Assembly: GCA_017311315.1 (NCBI GenBank)
Contig: CM029664.1
Coordinates: 41,151,846-41,215,845, forward strand
DNA from: Dendrocalamus latiflorus
Taxonomy: Eukaryota; Streptophyta; Magnoliopsida; Poales; Poaceae
Direction: 5' to 3'
Length of the DNA: 64,000 nt
In this document: piece by piece, positions 32,976 to 46,260 of the stretch
How the letters are laid out: every line of letters begins with the position of its first letter
Position numbering within the stretch: the first letter of the stretch is position 1
Notes under the pieces: generated by a model
Databases searched by the model: none
What the model was told of the DNA's origin: nothing
Seen by the model: the letters and a program-made list of their open reading frames with translations, nothing else
Made by a program: the position numbers and the translations under genes

Positions 32976-33134
32976 TGTTTAGAGCTAAGTTGGCTAGGTA
33001 GTTAACTAGAATTGCATAAGATTAATTGCTTTACATCATTGTCTTTTAAATTGTGAAGAATTAATCAAGTGAACAAGAAAAATTAAAATAACCTCCTATT
33101 CACCCCACCTCTAGTCGGTATCCTTGATCCTACA

Positions 33135-34013
33135 GCCGGCGAGGCCAGTGCCGACCAGAGCCATCCAGAGTCGGCGGCGTGGAGGATCTTCTGGTGCTGG
33201 AGGAAGAAGATGGATGCGCAGTTGGCAGTGAAGACAAGAAAATGTTGAGAAAGGGGAGAACTGGAAGAGATGAGGAAGTAGTTGGGAGGAAGAACCAAGG
33301 AAGTAGCTGTTTGAGGGAAAAAATGGAGAAATGGGAGAAGTGGAGGAGATGAGGAATGAGTGGTTAGGAGGAGGAAGTGGCTGGTTGAATCGTGAGCGTT
33401 CGATGAAACGGTTGAGATCGGACGTAAGAGCCGTATCAATTCCCTTAATTTTTTAGTAATTATTATTTTTAGACTAATAATTTGTAGCTAAAACCTAAAA
33501 ACTACAGAGAAAAAATGTCCCTGCTACGGGCACTCTGCTGATGGATGTCATGCCGTCCTGTCCCTTGCGCCACGCCTCCCATGGGACGCTCTGTGCACCG
33601 CGACCTTGTCGGGACTTTGTCCACTAATGCGCTAATGCGTCCTCGTCGTGCTTGGCACTTCCATGGCTGTTGTTTAGCGACTGGGAGAGGGGAGACTGCG
33701 CTGCGCCACCGCGGCTACTGGTTGCTGCTTAGTCGCCGACTCGCCGCCGCATTTTCCTGTTGATCGTCATTCGTCGCATGTGTTTTGGGTTTTGTGGTGC
33801 GTCGCTCCGTCGTTCCAACTCGACTAGGCAACTTGCGAATTGGGCATGGGCCTTCGAAAATTGCAGTAGCCCACCATCACCAATGCAAGAGGCATGCCAG
33901 CCTAGGTGGCATCACCACAAGTCCTCCTCCTTCCTCTGCCCGTTGCCTCTCTTTCCAAGCTGTAGCCGATGTTGCACCAATGAGCAGCCCCATCACCGGT
34001 GCTAAGGGGCGTT
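33135..34013. other. DNA between retrotransposons
   Basis: Continues the GC-rich target interrupted at 29538, then GA-rich DNA (33240-33380). 33545-34005 has open frames on plus (MSCRPVPCATPPMGRS and others) without a recognisable domain, and 33900-34013 continues at 41853 after the next element. No gene supported. Confidence 0.4.
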
Positions 34014-35371
34014 TGTTGGGATACGAGTAGGCTACACTAGCCCAGATTAAAATTTTCTACCGCGTAAAACAGGAAGCCATGCGAGTAAGAGATCGTGGAT
34101 CGTTACCACTAGATGCACAGTGCAGTGGAAGTAGAGTTGAAGCAGCAGCTGATTCAACGAAGAGCATGTCGATGTAGTGGTAGCAGTCGATCGGTCTTTG
34201 GGCAACCGTCCCCTCCTCGCGATTTTCCCGATCAGCGCCGCAGTCGTAGCAGCGCCTCGACCGAGGTCCACATATCCAAGGATGGAACACCATGCATCGG
34301 CATCCCAGCACCAACACGCACGGCAGGGGTTATGAGAAGTGGCAGCTAGGGTTTCGACGGGTGTGTTTCGGGATGCCTCCCTCAGCCCCTGCACATCTCC
34401 TTATATAGCTTCCAATCAAATCCTTATCTGATACGAGTAAAGATTATATCCCACTCAGAGACTATCATACGAGCCCTTATCGTTCCAGCCCATTAAGTGT
34501 ATAAATATGTAGGTTTATGTATACGAGTAAAACTTCTTTCCAATCCCTAGCAAAACATAATGACTACCAAATATACATAAAAATCATATCGAATGAACCT
34601 ATATAGTATTTATGTACTGATCCCTTTGTCTCATAATACCAGATTAAACTCAAGGCGAGAAGCGTGCCATCCTATGATAGCTCGATTCTTCACTCAAATC
34701 TGTAGTGGATTACTCAGTTGTGATTAACTCCTCAACCATATTCGGTATGGCCATGCACTTTCTTAATCCAACCATATAGAGGGGTTCAGAGATATCTCTC
34801 GTATTATATAGAAGGGGCAAATTCTATCTTGATCGCTTATATTTCTCCGCATGTTTCATAGTAAACCCGAAAACTATCTTTATGACTACCCAGTCATGGA
34901 GTAGTGTTTGGTAACTTCTAAGTAAACTATTACACATGTAGAAAATAATTATGATCTCAAGTCTAAGGATACTATATACACTATGTATGAGACCAACTGA
35001 TGAAACTTAAGAATGTAACAATTCCCATAGTGTATCATGGTGTGTCAATCCAACATCATATTCTCTACCATGTGTTCACATTATTGATTTGATATATCAT
35101 ATCCATGATCCATGAAATATTATCATCAATCAATACATGTGATGATCTGTAAATCATACTTATCGCACATAATGATATAAGATCAGGAATAATTTAGAAT
35201 AAAACCAAAACATGAATAAAGAATCCCACAAACAAGTCACATACTTATTGATCCACCGAACAATATGAAAGATATTTATTCAAGTGACAAAATCATATAT
35301 TATTCAAAAGATCATAAACATATAAGTGATACAATCATCTTCATGATTGTCTCTAGGACATATCACTAACA
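34014..35371 (-). repeat. 3' LTR of the old copia element (minus orientation)
   Basis: 1358 bp with TGTTGGGATACGAGTAGGC at the plus-strand start and CATATCACTAACA at its end, followed by the polypurine tract on the minus strand. Confidence 0.9.
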
Positions 35372-35445
35372 AACTCCCACTTGCAATAGAGTTAATCATG
35401 CAAGTATCTAATACCCATAGCTCTTATGTGCGCCTCATGCTTTGG

Positions 35446-38400
35446 CTACGGAAGGGGCTTTGTCAATGGATCAGTAGTATTTAAATTTGTGTGCACTTTA
35501 CATATCTTAACATCACCTCTATCAACAATCTCGTAAATGAGGTGAAAACACCGAAGTATGTGCTTAGATTTTTTATGCGATCTAGGCTCCTTAGCTTGCG
35601 CAATAGCTCCACTATTATCACAATAGATATTCATTGGATTACAAGCACTACAGACCACACCCAACTCAGAGATGAACTTTCTTATCCAAATAGCCTCCTT
35701 TGCAGTTTTGGAAGCCGCAATATACTCAGCCTCCGTTTTGGAATCAGCAACCATATCTTACTTGGAACTTGGAAAAGGATAAAATACAAACCCAGACTGT
35801 GATAAAAAAATCATCTCTAGTAGTTTGAAAGCTAGCATCAGTGTAACTATTTATAACTAGCTCTTACTCACCTCCAAAAACAAGGAATGTATCCCTAGTC
35901 CTTCTCAAGTATTTCAAGATGTTCTTTACAGCTATCCAGTGACCTTTACCTGGATCTGACTGATATCTACTCGTAACACTTAGAACATATGACATATCTG
36001 GGCATGTACAAAGCATGATATACATGATAGATCCAATGGCAGAAGTATATAGAATTTTACTCATCCGGTCTCGTTTATCTGGTATTAAAAGGATACTGAG
36101 TCTTACTAAGACTAATACCATGTGACATATGCAACAAAACCCTTCTTGCCATCTTAAATGTTGAACCATTGCAATACTTTGTCAATGTACGTATCTTGAC
36201 TTAATCCAATTAGCCTTTTAGTTCTATCTTTATAGATCTTTATGCCCAAAATGTATGCTGCCACTCCAAAGTTTTTCATGGAAAAACTATTTCTTAATGA
36301 AGACTTGACATATTCAAGCATAGAAACATCATTTCTGATCAATAATATGTCATAAACATATGGGACTAGAAAAACAAGTGCGCTCCTACTAGCCTATTTG
36401 TAAATACAAGGATCTTCTTCATTCTTGATGAAGTCAAACCCTTTGACTACCTCATCAAAACGAATGTTCCAGCTATGAGAAGCTTGCTTCAGTCCATAGA
36501 TAGATATCTAAAGCTTGCATATCTTTCTAGCATTTTGGGGATCGATAAAATCCTCAGATTGTGTCATATACACATCCTCACTTAGGTTTTCATTTAGGAA
36601 AGCTGTTTTGACATCCATCTGCTATATCTCATAATTAAAATATGCAGCAATAGCTAGAATGATCCATACATACTTAAGCATAGTGATGGGTGAGAAGGTT
36701 TTATCATAGTCAACATCTTGAATTTGTTTGAAACCCATCGACACCAATCGTGTCTTATGGATATGAACATTTCCATCCATGTCTATTTTTTCTTAAAAAT
36801 CCACTTGCACTCAATGGTTTTTACACCATCGGGTGGATCAACCAAGTTCCAACTTGATTATCATAGATGAATTGAATTTCGGATCTCATGGCTCCAAGAC
36901 ATTTCTTAGAGTTTGGGCCCATCATCACTTCCTCATAAGTCTTAGCCTCATCACTGTCTAATAATCAAATGTCATGTCGATATCTTATCGGCAATTGACA
37001 TGCCCTTTCAATCTACGTGGGGCTGGTGCTTCTACCACAGATTGTACAAGATCTTGTACACTTTGTAGAGGTTCAGTAGGAGTTGAAATATTTTCTGATG
37101 TCTCTCGAATTTTTTTGAGTCTCATCGTGCTCCCAGTAACTCCTTTTGAGAGAAACTCTTTCTCTAAAAATACACCATGTTGAGCAAAAAACACTTTGTT
37201 TTTATCCCTTTTATAAAAGTAAAACACTTTGTTTTTATCCCTTTTATAAAAGTAATATCCTTTAGTTTTCTTAGGATACCCCACGAAGAATCATTTATCA
37301 GATTTAGGAGTGAGCTTGTCAGACGTCAAACATTTTATATATATACTTCACATCACTATATTTTGAGAAAATACAACCCGAGACGCTTCCCAGTCTATAT
37401 CTCATATGGTGTCTCCTCTACGGCTTTTGATGGAACCCTATTTAATGTGAACATAGCTGTTTCTAGAGCTTACCCCCAAAAAGATAATGGTAGATCAGAT
37501 TAGTTCATTATCAACTGAACAATGTCTAAAAGGTCTAATTCCGTCGTTCGGACACCCCATTCCATTGAGGTGTTCCCGGTGGTGTTAACTTTGGAATAAT
37601 TCCATACGCTTTAGATGATCACCAAACTCATGACTCAAATATTCATCTCCACGATCTGATCGTGGGGCTTTAATTGTTTTGTCAAGTTAATTTTTGTACC
37701 TCATTCTGAAATTTCTTGAACTTTTCAAATGATTTAGACTTGTGCCTCATTAGGTAAATGTATCCATATCTACTAAAGTTATCGGTAAAAGTTATGAAGT
37801 ATTGAAAACCACCTCTGCCTGTTGGGCTCATTGGTCCATATACATCCGAATGTACTAAGGCCAACAAGTCATTTGCCCTCTCACCTATACCATTGAAAGG
37901 TGTCTTAGTCATTTTGCTAAGTAAACAAGACTCGCATGTTTCAAAATCAAATGAGTTTAGAAGACCATCTTTGTGGAGCTTCACCATGCGCTTCTCATTT
38001 ATGTGACCCAAAAGACAATACCAAATATAAGTAGTATTTAAATTATTAGACTGAAACCTCTTAGCATTAATGTTATAGACAAATACATCCTCAAGATTTA
38101 AAACATATAATTCATTTATCAATGGAGCATGACCATAAGGCATATCATTCAACTAGATCGAAGAACAATTGTTCTTTATTCTGAACTCAAAACGTTTTGT
38201 TCCCAAACATGAAGTGGAAATAAATTTTTTGCTTAAGGTAGGAGTATAATAACAATTATTCAATTCCAAAACTAATTATGTGGGTAAAGATAATGGTAAA
38301 GTGCTAATAGCCAACGTAGCAACTCTTGCTCCATTGCCTGCATGAGATCAACCTTGCCTCTTGCCAAACCCCTACTCCTTATCAGCCCCTGCATCGAATT

Positions 38401-39350
38401 GCAAATATGACCAACCGATCTGGTATCAAATACCCAAGAACTAATATGGGAGTAGAAAGATGTATTTCTATAATATTTATATCTGAAGTAGAAGTCTTAC
38501 TTCCTTTCTTCTTTTCCAGTTTTACCAAGTACTTCTTGCAGTTCCTCTTTCAAATGACAAGTCCTTTAGATATAGTAGCAAATGGCATCAGATGCAGCAC
38601 CAATGTTGAGTTTCTAAAGCTTAGGTTTGATACTCGAGATCTCATCTTGAGTTTTGCCTGTACCGTTTCTTTTACTTAAACCCTTAGACTTCTTTTTGAA
38701 GTTGGTAGTCTTTTGAACCATCATCATATGATGGGAGTTTTTCTTAATACTCTTCTCTGCTGACTTGAGCATCCCATGCAACTCGGTCATTGATTTCTTC
38801 ATGCCATTCATATAAAATTTCAAAATGACTGACTCAAAACTCAGAGGGAGTGACTAGAGAATCACATCAGTAGCCAACTCTTGGTTAAGGGAAAAATCAA
38901 GCTTTTCCAAACTCTCAATGTATCCAATCATCTTTATTAGATGAGGGCTGACCGAACTTCCTTCAGCTAATTTGCACGCAAATAATGACTTAGAGATGTA
39001 CCTTTTAGCCCTTACTTGGTCCCCAAACATGCCTTTAAGACCCACAATCATATTGTACGCATCTGTATTCTTATATTGTTTCTGAAGCTCAGAGTTTATG
39101 GTGGCAAGCATGAGACAGCTAACATCAAGTGAGTCATTGCAATGTTTCTCATACTCATCCTTTTGAGCACGAGTAGCATCTTCAGCTAGTTCATCTGGAT
39201 ATAGAACATTTAGAATATATTCCTTCTTTTCTTACTTAAGAACAATTCTCAAGTTGCGATACTAGTCAATGAAGTTTGTTCCATTTAGTTTTTCTTTCTC
39301 AAGAATAGATCACTAGTTAAAACTAGGTATGGAGGAAGTAGATGGTGGCA
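35446..39350 (-). pseudogene. Decayed copia gag-pol of the old element
   Basis: Minus-strand fragments in the right order: Gag (38854-39111, LATINSELQKQYKNTDAY, LKGMFGDQVRAKRYI; and 38614-38823, lysine-rich), integrase (37682-38152, GHINEKRMVKLHKDGLL, CESCLLSKMTKTPF, LVHSDVYGPM), reverse transcriptase pieces (about 36100-36950, including YILGIKIYKDR), and RNase H (35446-35754, SKTEAEYIAASKTAKEAIW, YCDNSGAIAQAKEP, DPLTKPLP). Many frameshifts and stops separate them. At 37190-37255 a 39-bp stretch is duplicated in tandem. It cannot make a working polyprotein. Confidence 0.85.
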
Positions 39351-40590
39351 TTGTCTACAACATAAAAAGTATATGCAAAAATTCAGCACTATGTTTATGT
39401 GAAATTTTCCATTAAACAATTTAACAAAAGATACTATCATTATATGTTTAAAAATCAAATACCCTCTAATAACATATAGAGAGTCAAGATCTATATTTCA
39501 CTAACTCTTAATGAGTTTTGGTATCACTGCTAGAAACCTAGTGGCGTAGGCAAGGAAGCCTTGCTAATTATATCACATGTAATTCTTGTTTGTTGAGTGA
39601 CATTCATATGTCCCGGCCTCAACACTACCCTCCTAGACCCAAAATCATTATGATAGCCTAGTCAAGCTAAACCAATATTGTGCATGAAGTGTCCAACATT
39701 TTATCCTATCTTATTGAGATAATTAATGGCTTCATACTTTGGTAGACCTACCAGTTAATGATCAAAAATTTGATATGTGCAACTATTGGAAGGGCATCAA
39801 GTTTTACTTGATTTTTTCTAGAGGGATATTATCCTATCATGTTAAAATCACCCAAGATAATAATAATATGAATAATATCATAATAGGAACATAAAAATAT
39901 TAACAATTAAATCATATTAAACTGTGAGATAATATGGCTTTTAGCACAGCAATCTCCATCACCACGCTTCTTGTCCACCAAGCATCAATGCTTGAGTTCA
40001 CCACATCCATCTACTTACCTATTACTCTTAACAGCTAACAATGAATTACATATGAAAATCAAGTATCACAAGTCGACACATTGACTGTTATACAATAATA
40101 TGTAGCCCATGGCTATAAATCAACATGACACGCAGGCCATGAAAAATTCATACATGCATCACATACACAATGGGCCATATTATTCACACAACCTTGCAAA
40201 AATGAGTTATGTGCAGAAACCAATTCTATCATGCGGTACAATTACCTAGCCAGCGGTCCCGCTAGCCAGTTATTGAGCGGGTATCGAAGGGGCATCGCAC
40301 TTGAAATGTTTTTTCAGAACATGAATCCTGTTCACGAACTTGCCTTTGAAAATTTCATGAGGTTTCCAGAAAGAACGGCAATTCAGTGCTATCAATTCAT
40401 ACCTCCTCCAAACCCATCTACTACCGTTGAAACTGATTGATCTTATCAACCAGTGCCTAGACCAATCCAATAACATGAACCAATCTGAGCTATCATATCA
40501 GACCAGTAATAGATCCAATCTACTATTACCACATATCAACTATATACGCCCAATCCAGATAAAAAACTATACATGATGGCTATGATACCA

Positions 40591-41852
40591 CTGTTGGGAT
40601 ACAGGTAGGCTACATTAGCGCAGATTAAAATTTTCTACCGTGTAAAACAGGAAGCCACACGAGTAAAAGATCATGGATCGTTACCACTAGATATGCAGTG
40701 CAGTGGAAGTAGAGTTGAAGTAGCCGATTTAATGAAGAGCGTGTCGATGTAGTGGTAGTAGTAGTCGATCATCCTCCTGCCAACCGTCTCCTCTTCGCGA
40801 TCCTCCCGATCAGCGCCGCAGTCACAATAGCGCTTCTACCGAGGTCCACACGTCTATGGATGTAACACCGCGCCCCACATATCTCCTTATATAGCCTCCA
40901 ATCGGATCCTTATTCGATACGAGTAGAGATCGTATCCCATTCAGAGACTATCATCCGAACCCTTATCGTTCCAACTCATTAAGTATGTGACCCTGTAGGT
41001 TCATTTATATTTGGCAAGACGCCGAAATCTCCTTTCTGGTCCATAAGTCGGTAGCGGTTCCTAGCAGGACATAATGACTGCCAAACATACATAAAGATCA
41101 TATTGGACAAATATATAGTGCTTATGTACTAATTCTTTTGTCTCATGATACCAGATCGAACTCAAGGCGAGAACCGTGCCATCCTATGATAGCTCATTCC
41201 TTCACTTGAACCTGTAGTGGATTACTCAGTTGTGATTGACTCCTTAACCACATTCGGTATGGCCATGCACTTACTTAATCCAACCACATCGAGGGGACCA
41301 GAGTTATCTCTCCTGTTATATAGAAGGGGCAAATTTTATCTTAATCGCTCATATTTCTCCGTATGTTTCATGATAAATCCGAAAGCTATTTTTATGACTA
41401 CCCAGTTACGAAGTAGTATTTAGTAACTTCTAAGTAAACTATTACACATGTAGTAAACAATGACGATTTCAAGTCTAATGATGCTACATACACTATGTAT
41501 GAGACCAACTAATGACACTTAAGAATATAACAATTCCCGCAATGTCTCATAATGGATCAATACAATATTATGTTCTCTACCATGTGTCCACATCATTGAT
41601 TTGATCTATGATTCGTGAAATATGATCACCAATTAATATATATGTTGATTGTCCCATATAATGATACAATATTAGAGATAATTTAGAATAACATCAAAAC
41701 ATGAATAAAAAGTTTCACGAATAAGTTACATATTTGTTGATCAATACGAAAGACATTTATGTAAGGGACAAAACAACATAATATTTAAAAGATCGTAAAT
41801 ATAAAAATAATATAATTATCTTGATAATTATTTTTAGAGCACACCACTAACA
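40591..41852 (-). repeat. 5' LTR of the old copia element (minus orientation)
   Basis: 1262 bp, TGTTGGGATACAGGTAGGC to CACCACTAACA. The adjacent plus-strand text GATACCAC is the complement of the TGGTATC primer-site start. Confidence 0.9.
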
Positions 41853-43303
41853 GCGTTCCAGGGTCCGGCGGCCGGAGCCGCTGCTCGGGCCCGACTAGCA
41901 CCGACGGTAATCATGCACGGAAGGTCGATGCAACACGATCCCCGGTGAGCTGCTTTTGGAGGGCCAGCAGCTGACAGGTTGCTTCTGCATTTTGGCCTCG
42001 CCCGTCGGTAAAAAAATCATCGACTCATCGTCCTATGCGCCTCCCGACCCACGTTCTCCACGGTCCAAGCACGCAGCCAAGCACCATTTTCTTTTCTCCT
42101 CTCGCGGAGGAGATAACGCAGGACAGGAGGCAGGGGGCAGGCTCAGGTACTCGCGCTTCGCCTTCTTCCAGTTCATTCGTCCTCCCAGATAGATATTCCT
42201 CTCGCAGGAACCAACGTCTTTGCTCGAACTGCAGGTTCTTGCCATGTTTCTACCGGCGGCACTCGCGTTTCCTAGGACCAAATCCTGCGTTTAGCGGCTG
42301 TCGCCTGCTGGAATTTCCCGGTGGAAATTGCTTCCGCGAGAATGCAGTATGGGGCGCAGCCGACCTGGGGTGATGGCGGCGCCGCCGCCAAGTGCGAGCA
42401 TCGGGCCGCTCAATCTGGGCGGGTGCGTGGTTGTGCTCCCCTCCTTGCGGCCTAATTCGAGTCCGGGCCATGGGTTCTTGGTCTCGAGAAGGAGCGTCTC
42501 AGTGCTGCCATTGAGTTGGGATTTGCTGAGAAGAGGCCGGGTCCTTGACGTAAGGGCTGCCGGTTTTGGAGCTGCGGGTGCTTTGGCTAGGGGCGAGGCT
42601 GGTGCCGGTTCGCCGAAGTTGCGGCACATCGAGAAGGAGCTGACGTTTAGCCCAACTTTCACCGACTATGTGAAGATCATGGAGTCGGTGAAGTTGGACC
42701 GGAGCAAGAATTTTCAGGGCAGTGATTCGGATGGCCGGAGCTCGAGGAGAAGGTTCACGGGCAATGCTGATGCGTTGTTGTTCGGCGAGGGGATAGGAGG
42801 TCGGGTGATCCAAGGAATAAATCATTTGAAAGGAAAAAGGGGGCTTAGTGGGACAGAGGGGATGAGAAAGGTAGGGGTGTGAAATTGGCGAAGAATGGTA
42901 GTCAAAAGAATGTTACTAGATTGGTGGAGAAAAGAACGCCGGGTGATGTTGAATATAGCCTTTGTCGGCGGGGAAAGGTTGAAGAATATGTACATAGAAG
43001 AATAGTTCGAGGTGAGCTGAGTGAAACTGAAGGTGATGTCCATAACCATGATCACAAGCAGTTTGCATCACATGTGAAGACCAAAGATACTAGAGGTGGT
43101 ATGGTTGTTGATCAAACAGTGAGGAACAAGCATGCTCAGTCAAATGCATGGAAGGGTTTACAAGGACGAACGATTTCTATTGTAAGTCGTATTCTGCCCC
43201 TCTGGATAGCAGCATTGTATTGAAGAACACCAAATCTATGGTAAAAATGGGAAAAGAAAACTTTACTAGCAGAACAAGTAGCATGCACGACTTCAAATAT
43301 CCT

Positions 43304-43321
43304 AGAGAGAGAGAGAGAGAA
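43304..43321 (+). repeat. (AG)9 microsatellite in the PPR pseudogene exon
   Basis: AGAGAGAGAGAGAGAGAG at 43304-43321 encodes the Arg-Glu run at the end of one open frame; the frame used before and after the tract differs, as expected for slippage. Confidence 0.85.
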
Positions 43322-43995
43322 ATCCAATATTGAAGTCAATGCTGATGGTAAATTTCAAAGATACCAGCAAAGAATAGAAAGTTCAGAGAGAAATCTTGTA
43401 GTGGGTAGGTTTGCAGAGAAAGAGAATGACATGGAATATAACAAACCTACTGTAAGCAAAAGATTTGGCCAAATGCAGACAATGTCTGAGCATGGTGGTC
43501 ATCCAAGTGACAGTTTGAAGCGTGGAAATCCTGAAGCAATTCGAATGCAGAGAGGAGAAAATATTCAAATGGGGTGGTTTGTTAGGAGGGATGCAAAGGC
43601 TACAGAATTTGATGATAGATCTGCTTTCAAGACTTTTGAGGTATTCACTGATGTCAGGAACAGGCCACGGGTTCTTCAAATGGAAATGGAAGAGAGAATT
43701 CAGAAATTAGCTAGTTGGTAAGTCTTTATGTTTGGAAATGGAAATGGGGAGATTCTTGAGTTGTCTCAGTTTTACTGTTGCATAGTTGCACATGATAACC
43801 TCTTCTAATTTGGGGAAAAAAATGGGCCATGGCAGTAAGTTATATGTACTCATTAGCATAAGCATTACTTTGTTTGCTATTCTCCAGTTTTTATTTAAAT
43901 TATTCTTAAAATTGCTCTTTGTATTCACTAGTTGTACCATATAGGCATTTACCATCATCATGCACATCAAATATACAATCAGACTGATGTACTCA

Positions 43996-44394
43996 GGGTG
44001 TGTTTGGTTCGTGGATGGAGGTTGCATCGTATATCCTGGATGAGTGGATGCAGGCTGAGTGGAATCGTATTTCAGAAAAAGAAGATGTTTGGTGAGGCTG
44101 CATGAGCGGATACAAAAAAACTGAGATGCTGTTTGGTTGCCTGTATGAGCGGATGCAGTCTACCAAACCTGAGAGGCTGACACGTGGGACCGCATAAGAT
44201 ACACTGCATCCATTCATCCAGGATGGCTAGTGAAGCTCATTTTGAGCGTATCCACCCATCCAGGATGAGGGTGTATTTTTGCATCCGCTCATACAGGCTG
44301 TATCCGCTCATACAGGCAACCAAACAAGCTCTTTCTCAGATTATACGGATCCACCCATCCAGGACGAAGGAGATACAGGCAACCAAACACACCC
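43996..44394. mobile_element. MITE with 14-bp perfect TIRs in the PPR intron
   Basis: 399 bp bounded by GGGTGTGTTTGGTT and its exact complement AACCAAACACACCC, with TCA directly outside both ends (43993-43995 and 44395-44397). Inside are repeated GCATCC, GGATGAG and CTCATACAGGCAACCAAACA phrases. TIR and 3-bp duplication suggest the PIF/Harbinger (Tourist-like) group. Confidence 0.8.
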
Positions 44395-45090
44395 TCAGTG
44401 TATTTCCAGTGAAATGAGATTTTTTTTATAAATAATGCTAATGGTACTGAGCTTGTAGCAAGATAACTTCTCAAATATATTATTCCAAGTCTTGCTGGTT
44501 ATTTTGAGGATTTTGAGATGTTATGAAGCAGGAGTATGTAAACTGTCATCAGACAATCCCCGTTTTAAAAATTATTACTAAGGTATTATTTACAATCATG
44601 ATACCTAGATGCAAGCTGTTATTTACATTTTATTTGTGAAGAATTCTTTTATGCATTCATGCAGATCAAAGTTTTGAAAAGTTTATTGTGGACCATAATT
44701 TAGTAATGGAACTTGTAAGTTGGGCTGATTAAGAAAATCCTTTTTTGTGTCTCTTGTTACACAAGTGATTAGGATTAAGCATGTGGATTCTCCATTGTCT
44801 TAGTTAATTCCTTATGGTTATTTATTTTTCGAAGGCTGAATGCTACAGATGTAAATACTCCAGAGTGGAAATTCCCCAAAATGATTCATGATACAAAAAT
44901 CAAATTCTTTGATCACTCTATCCTAAGGATTGTTCAAATGTTAGGTCAATATGGGAACCGGAAACGTGTTCTGCAAATAGTTGAATGGCTTCAATCGCGT
45001 GAAAGTGTCATGGGCACAGATAGCCATGGCCCATTAGGGAGGCTGCACGCAAGGAAGGCTGTCAGCAGCAATCAATTAGGATTTGTTTAG

Positions 45091-46010
45091 TTTTTGTGCT
45101 TTTCTTCACAAAATTCATCATCATCATCATACATCTACTAGCATCTTTTCACATGACATCGCTATAGTAATCAATTTGGAAAATAACTTGCATAATATCT
45201 GAACGTGAGAAAAATTGGAATTTGCTTCATGTACCGATTTAGTATTGCAACTGCATTTCACTATTAAATCCTAGATCAGTAGTGGGGGGAGGAATGGATG
45301 TGACTTGTGTGAGGAAGTGAAGATCGCTTCCCGTGAGCTCACCACCATGTGCACCTGCAAAAGCGCTGGCCTTAGCGTGCCCACGCCGCGCCCCCGACCA
45401 CTGGTGTGGTCGCCGGCCCCCGGGAACGCCAAGAAAGACCAAAAGTCGTCAGGTGGCGCTGGCGTGCGTGGTCGGCGTGCCATCGGCGAGCCGCGCGCTT
45501 CACGCAACGGCGCTACAGATAGCCGGGACAACAACTGCTATCACTCAGCACGAAATCAACAGATCTGAAATCTGCTAGCTATAGCCGTTTTCTATCTCTC
45601 ATCAGCAATACGGCAAGCTACCGTAGACCAACATCTCGGTATTTGATAAATTAATAAACAAATCTTATTAATCTCTCTTAAATTTTGATCCGAAGTCTAT
45701 CACAACTTACCGTGACGTATTGTCGGCCGCCAAGACACCATGCCAAGCAGCCAAGGTAATGGGTGGACTTGGTGCTGTGGGAAAAGCAGAGCTGTGGGCG
45801 CCTGTGGGCCGGGTTGCCGACGTGTGTGCAAGGTCTCCATCCAATTTCAGTCCAATTGAATAGCTGCACACTATCAGATACTGCAACTTTTGGGGGTGCC
45901 GTTTGCACACACGGCACCCCCTCTGCCTCCGCCACCGGTTAATGTGACTTATATGAAAACTACCAGCTCAGGTAGGACCACGGGTCTTGAGTTAGTGCTT
46001 CAAACGGTTT
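45091..46010. other. Intergenic DNA after the truncated PPR gene
   Basis: (ATC)n at 45116-45131. 45300-45540 is a GC-rich block with open frames on both strands but no known domain. Nothing supportable as a gene. Confidence 0.4.
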
Positions 46011-46260
46011 AAAAGGTATGTTTTTTGATTTTTGCTATAGACTTTTGGTTATAATTATACTGTAGTGGTTATTAGCTTTTCTGAGTCAAAAAATAAAAAT
46101 TAAAAAACACCACTATATCTTTTGGATAAACACAAAGGAATAAGAGAAAAAACAAAAACAAAAAAACAAAAAGACCGAAAAGCCAAAAAAACCGAAATTA
46201 AGAAGCTGAAGTGTTCTAAGTGGCTTCTGAAGCCATTTGGAACTGAGCCTATATTCCAGA
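46010..46260. mobile_element. MITE related to 60600-60850
   Basis: A-rich text with CCGAAAAGCCAAAAAAACCG and GAAATTAAGAAGCTGAAG, parallel to the copy at 60600-60850 (AAACCAAAAAACC, AAATAAGAAGCTTGAAG). It is probably a hAT-like MITE; ends unclear. Confidence 0.45.

Larger units (their letters stand above)
29539..33134 (+). mobile_element. Deleted SIRE/Maximus-like copia element, 3596 bp
   Basis: The 5' side begins TGAAAGCATCTAGG at 29539 and the 3' LTR begins identically at 31147 and ends TCCTTGATCCTACA at 33134. Target duplication GCCGG is at 29534-29538 and 33135-33139. The 5' LTR stops after about 512 bp (29539-30050, common text ends AAAATCTTG) and passes directly into the 3' end of the internal region, so the rest of the 5' LTR, the primer site, gag and pol are gone in one deletion. 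The two LTR starts differ at roughly a dozen positions over 511 bp. Family assignment rests on the LTR start and the AAAAAGGGGGAGAT polypurine tract. Confidence 0.85.
31147..33134 (+). repeat. 3' LTR of the SIRE-like element, with nested MITE
   Basis: 1988 bp, preceded by the polypurine tract GGGGGAGAT. It carries the long field of CGGTAGTACCG-type motifs (31510-32150), a TATA-like TATAAATACC at about 32199, and a MITE insertion at about 32691-32975. Confidence 0.85.
34014..41852 (-). mobile_element. Old, decayed Ty1/copia element, 7839 bp, minus strand
   Basis: LTRs at 34014-35371 (1358 bp) and 40591-41852 (1262 bp) run TGTTGGG...CTAACA; target duplication GCGTT is at 34009-34013 and 41853-41857. 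Read on the minus strand, a primer site TGGTATCATAGCC follows the 5' LTR (it shares the first eight bases of the tRNA-iMet site), and GCAAGTGGGAGTT precedes the 3' LTR as polypurine tract. The LTRs differ at 9 of the first 94 aligned bases and by about 96 bp in length, so the insertion is much older than the one at 22.6 kb. Confidence 0.93.
42349..45090 (+). pseudogene. Truncated PPR-gene 5' part (At1g30610/EMB2279-like)
   Basis: The first exon can start at ATG 42349 or 42373, with an Ala/Ser/Arg-rich, chloroplast-transit-like beginning (MAAPPPSASIGPLNLGGC). Conserved pieces are LRHIEKELTFSPTFTDYVKI, MEMEERIQKLASW before a donor at about 43721, and in the next exon (about 44836) PEWKFPKMIHDTKIKFFDHS, ILRIVQMLGQYGNRKRVLQI and VEWLQSRE. 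This matches the region before the PPR array of a plastid PPR protein; organelle RNA processing would be its role. After WLQSRE the frame runs on into unrelated residues and stops at 45088-45090, so the PPR repeats are lost. Frameshifts occur near 42845-42860, near 43140-43200 and at an (AG)n tract (43304-43321). A MITE sits in the intron. It is a pseudogene. Confidence 0.75.
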
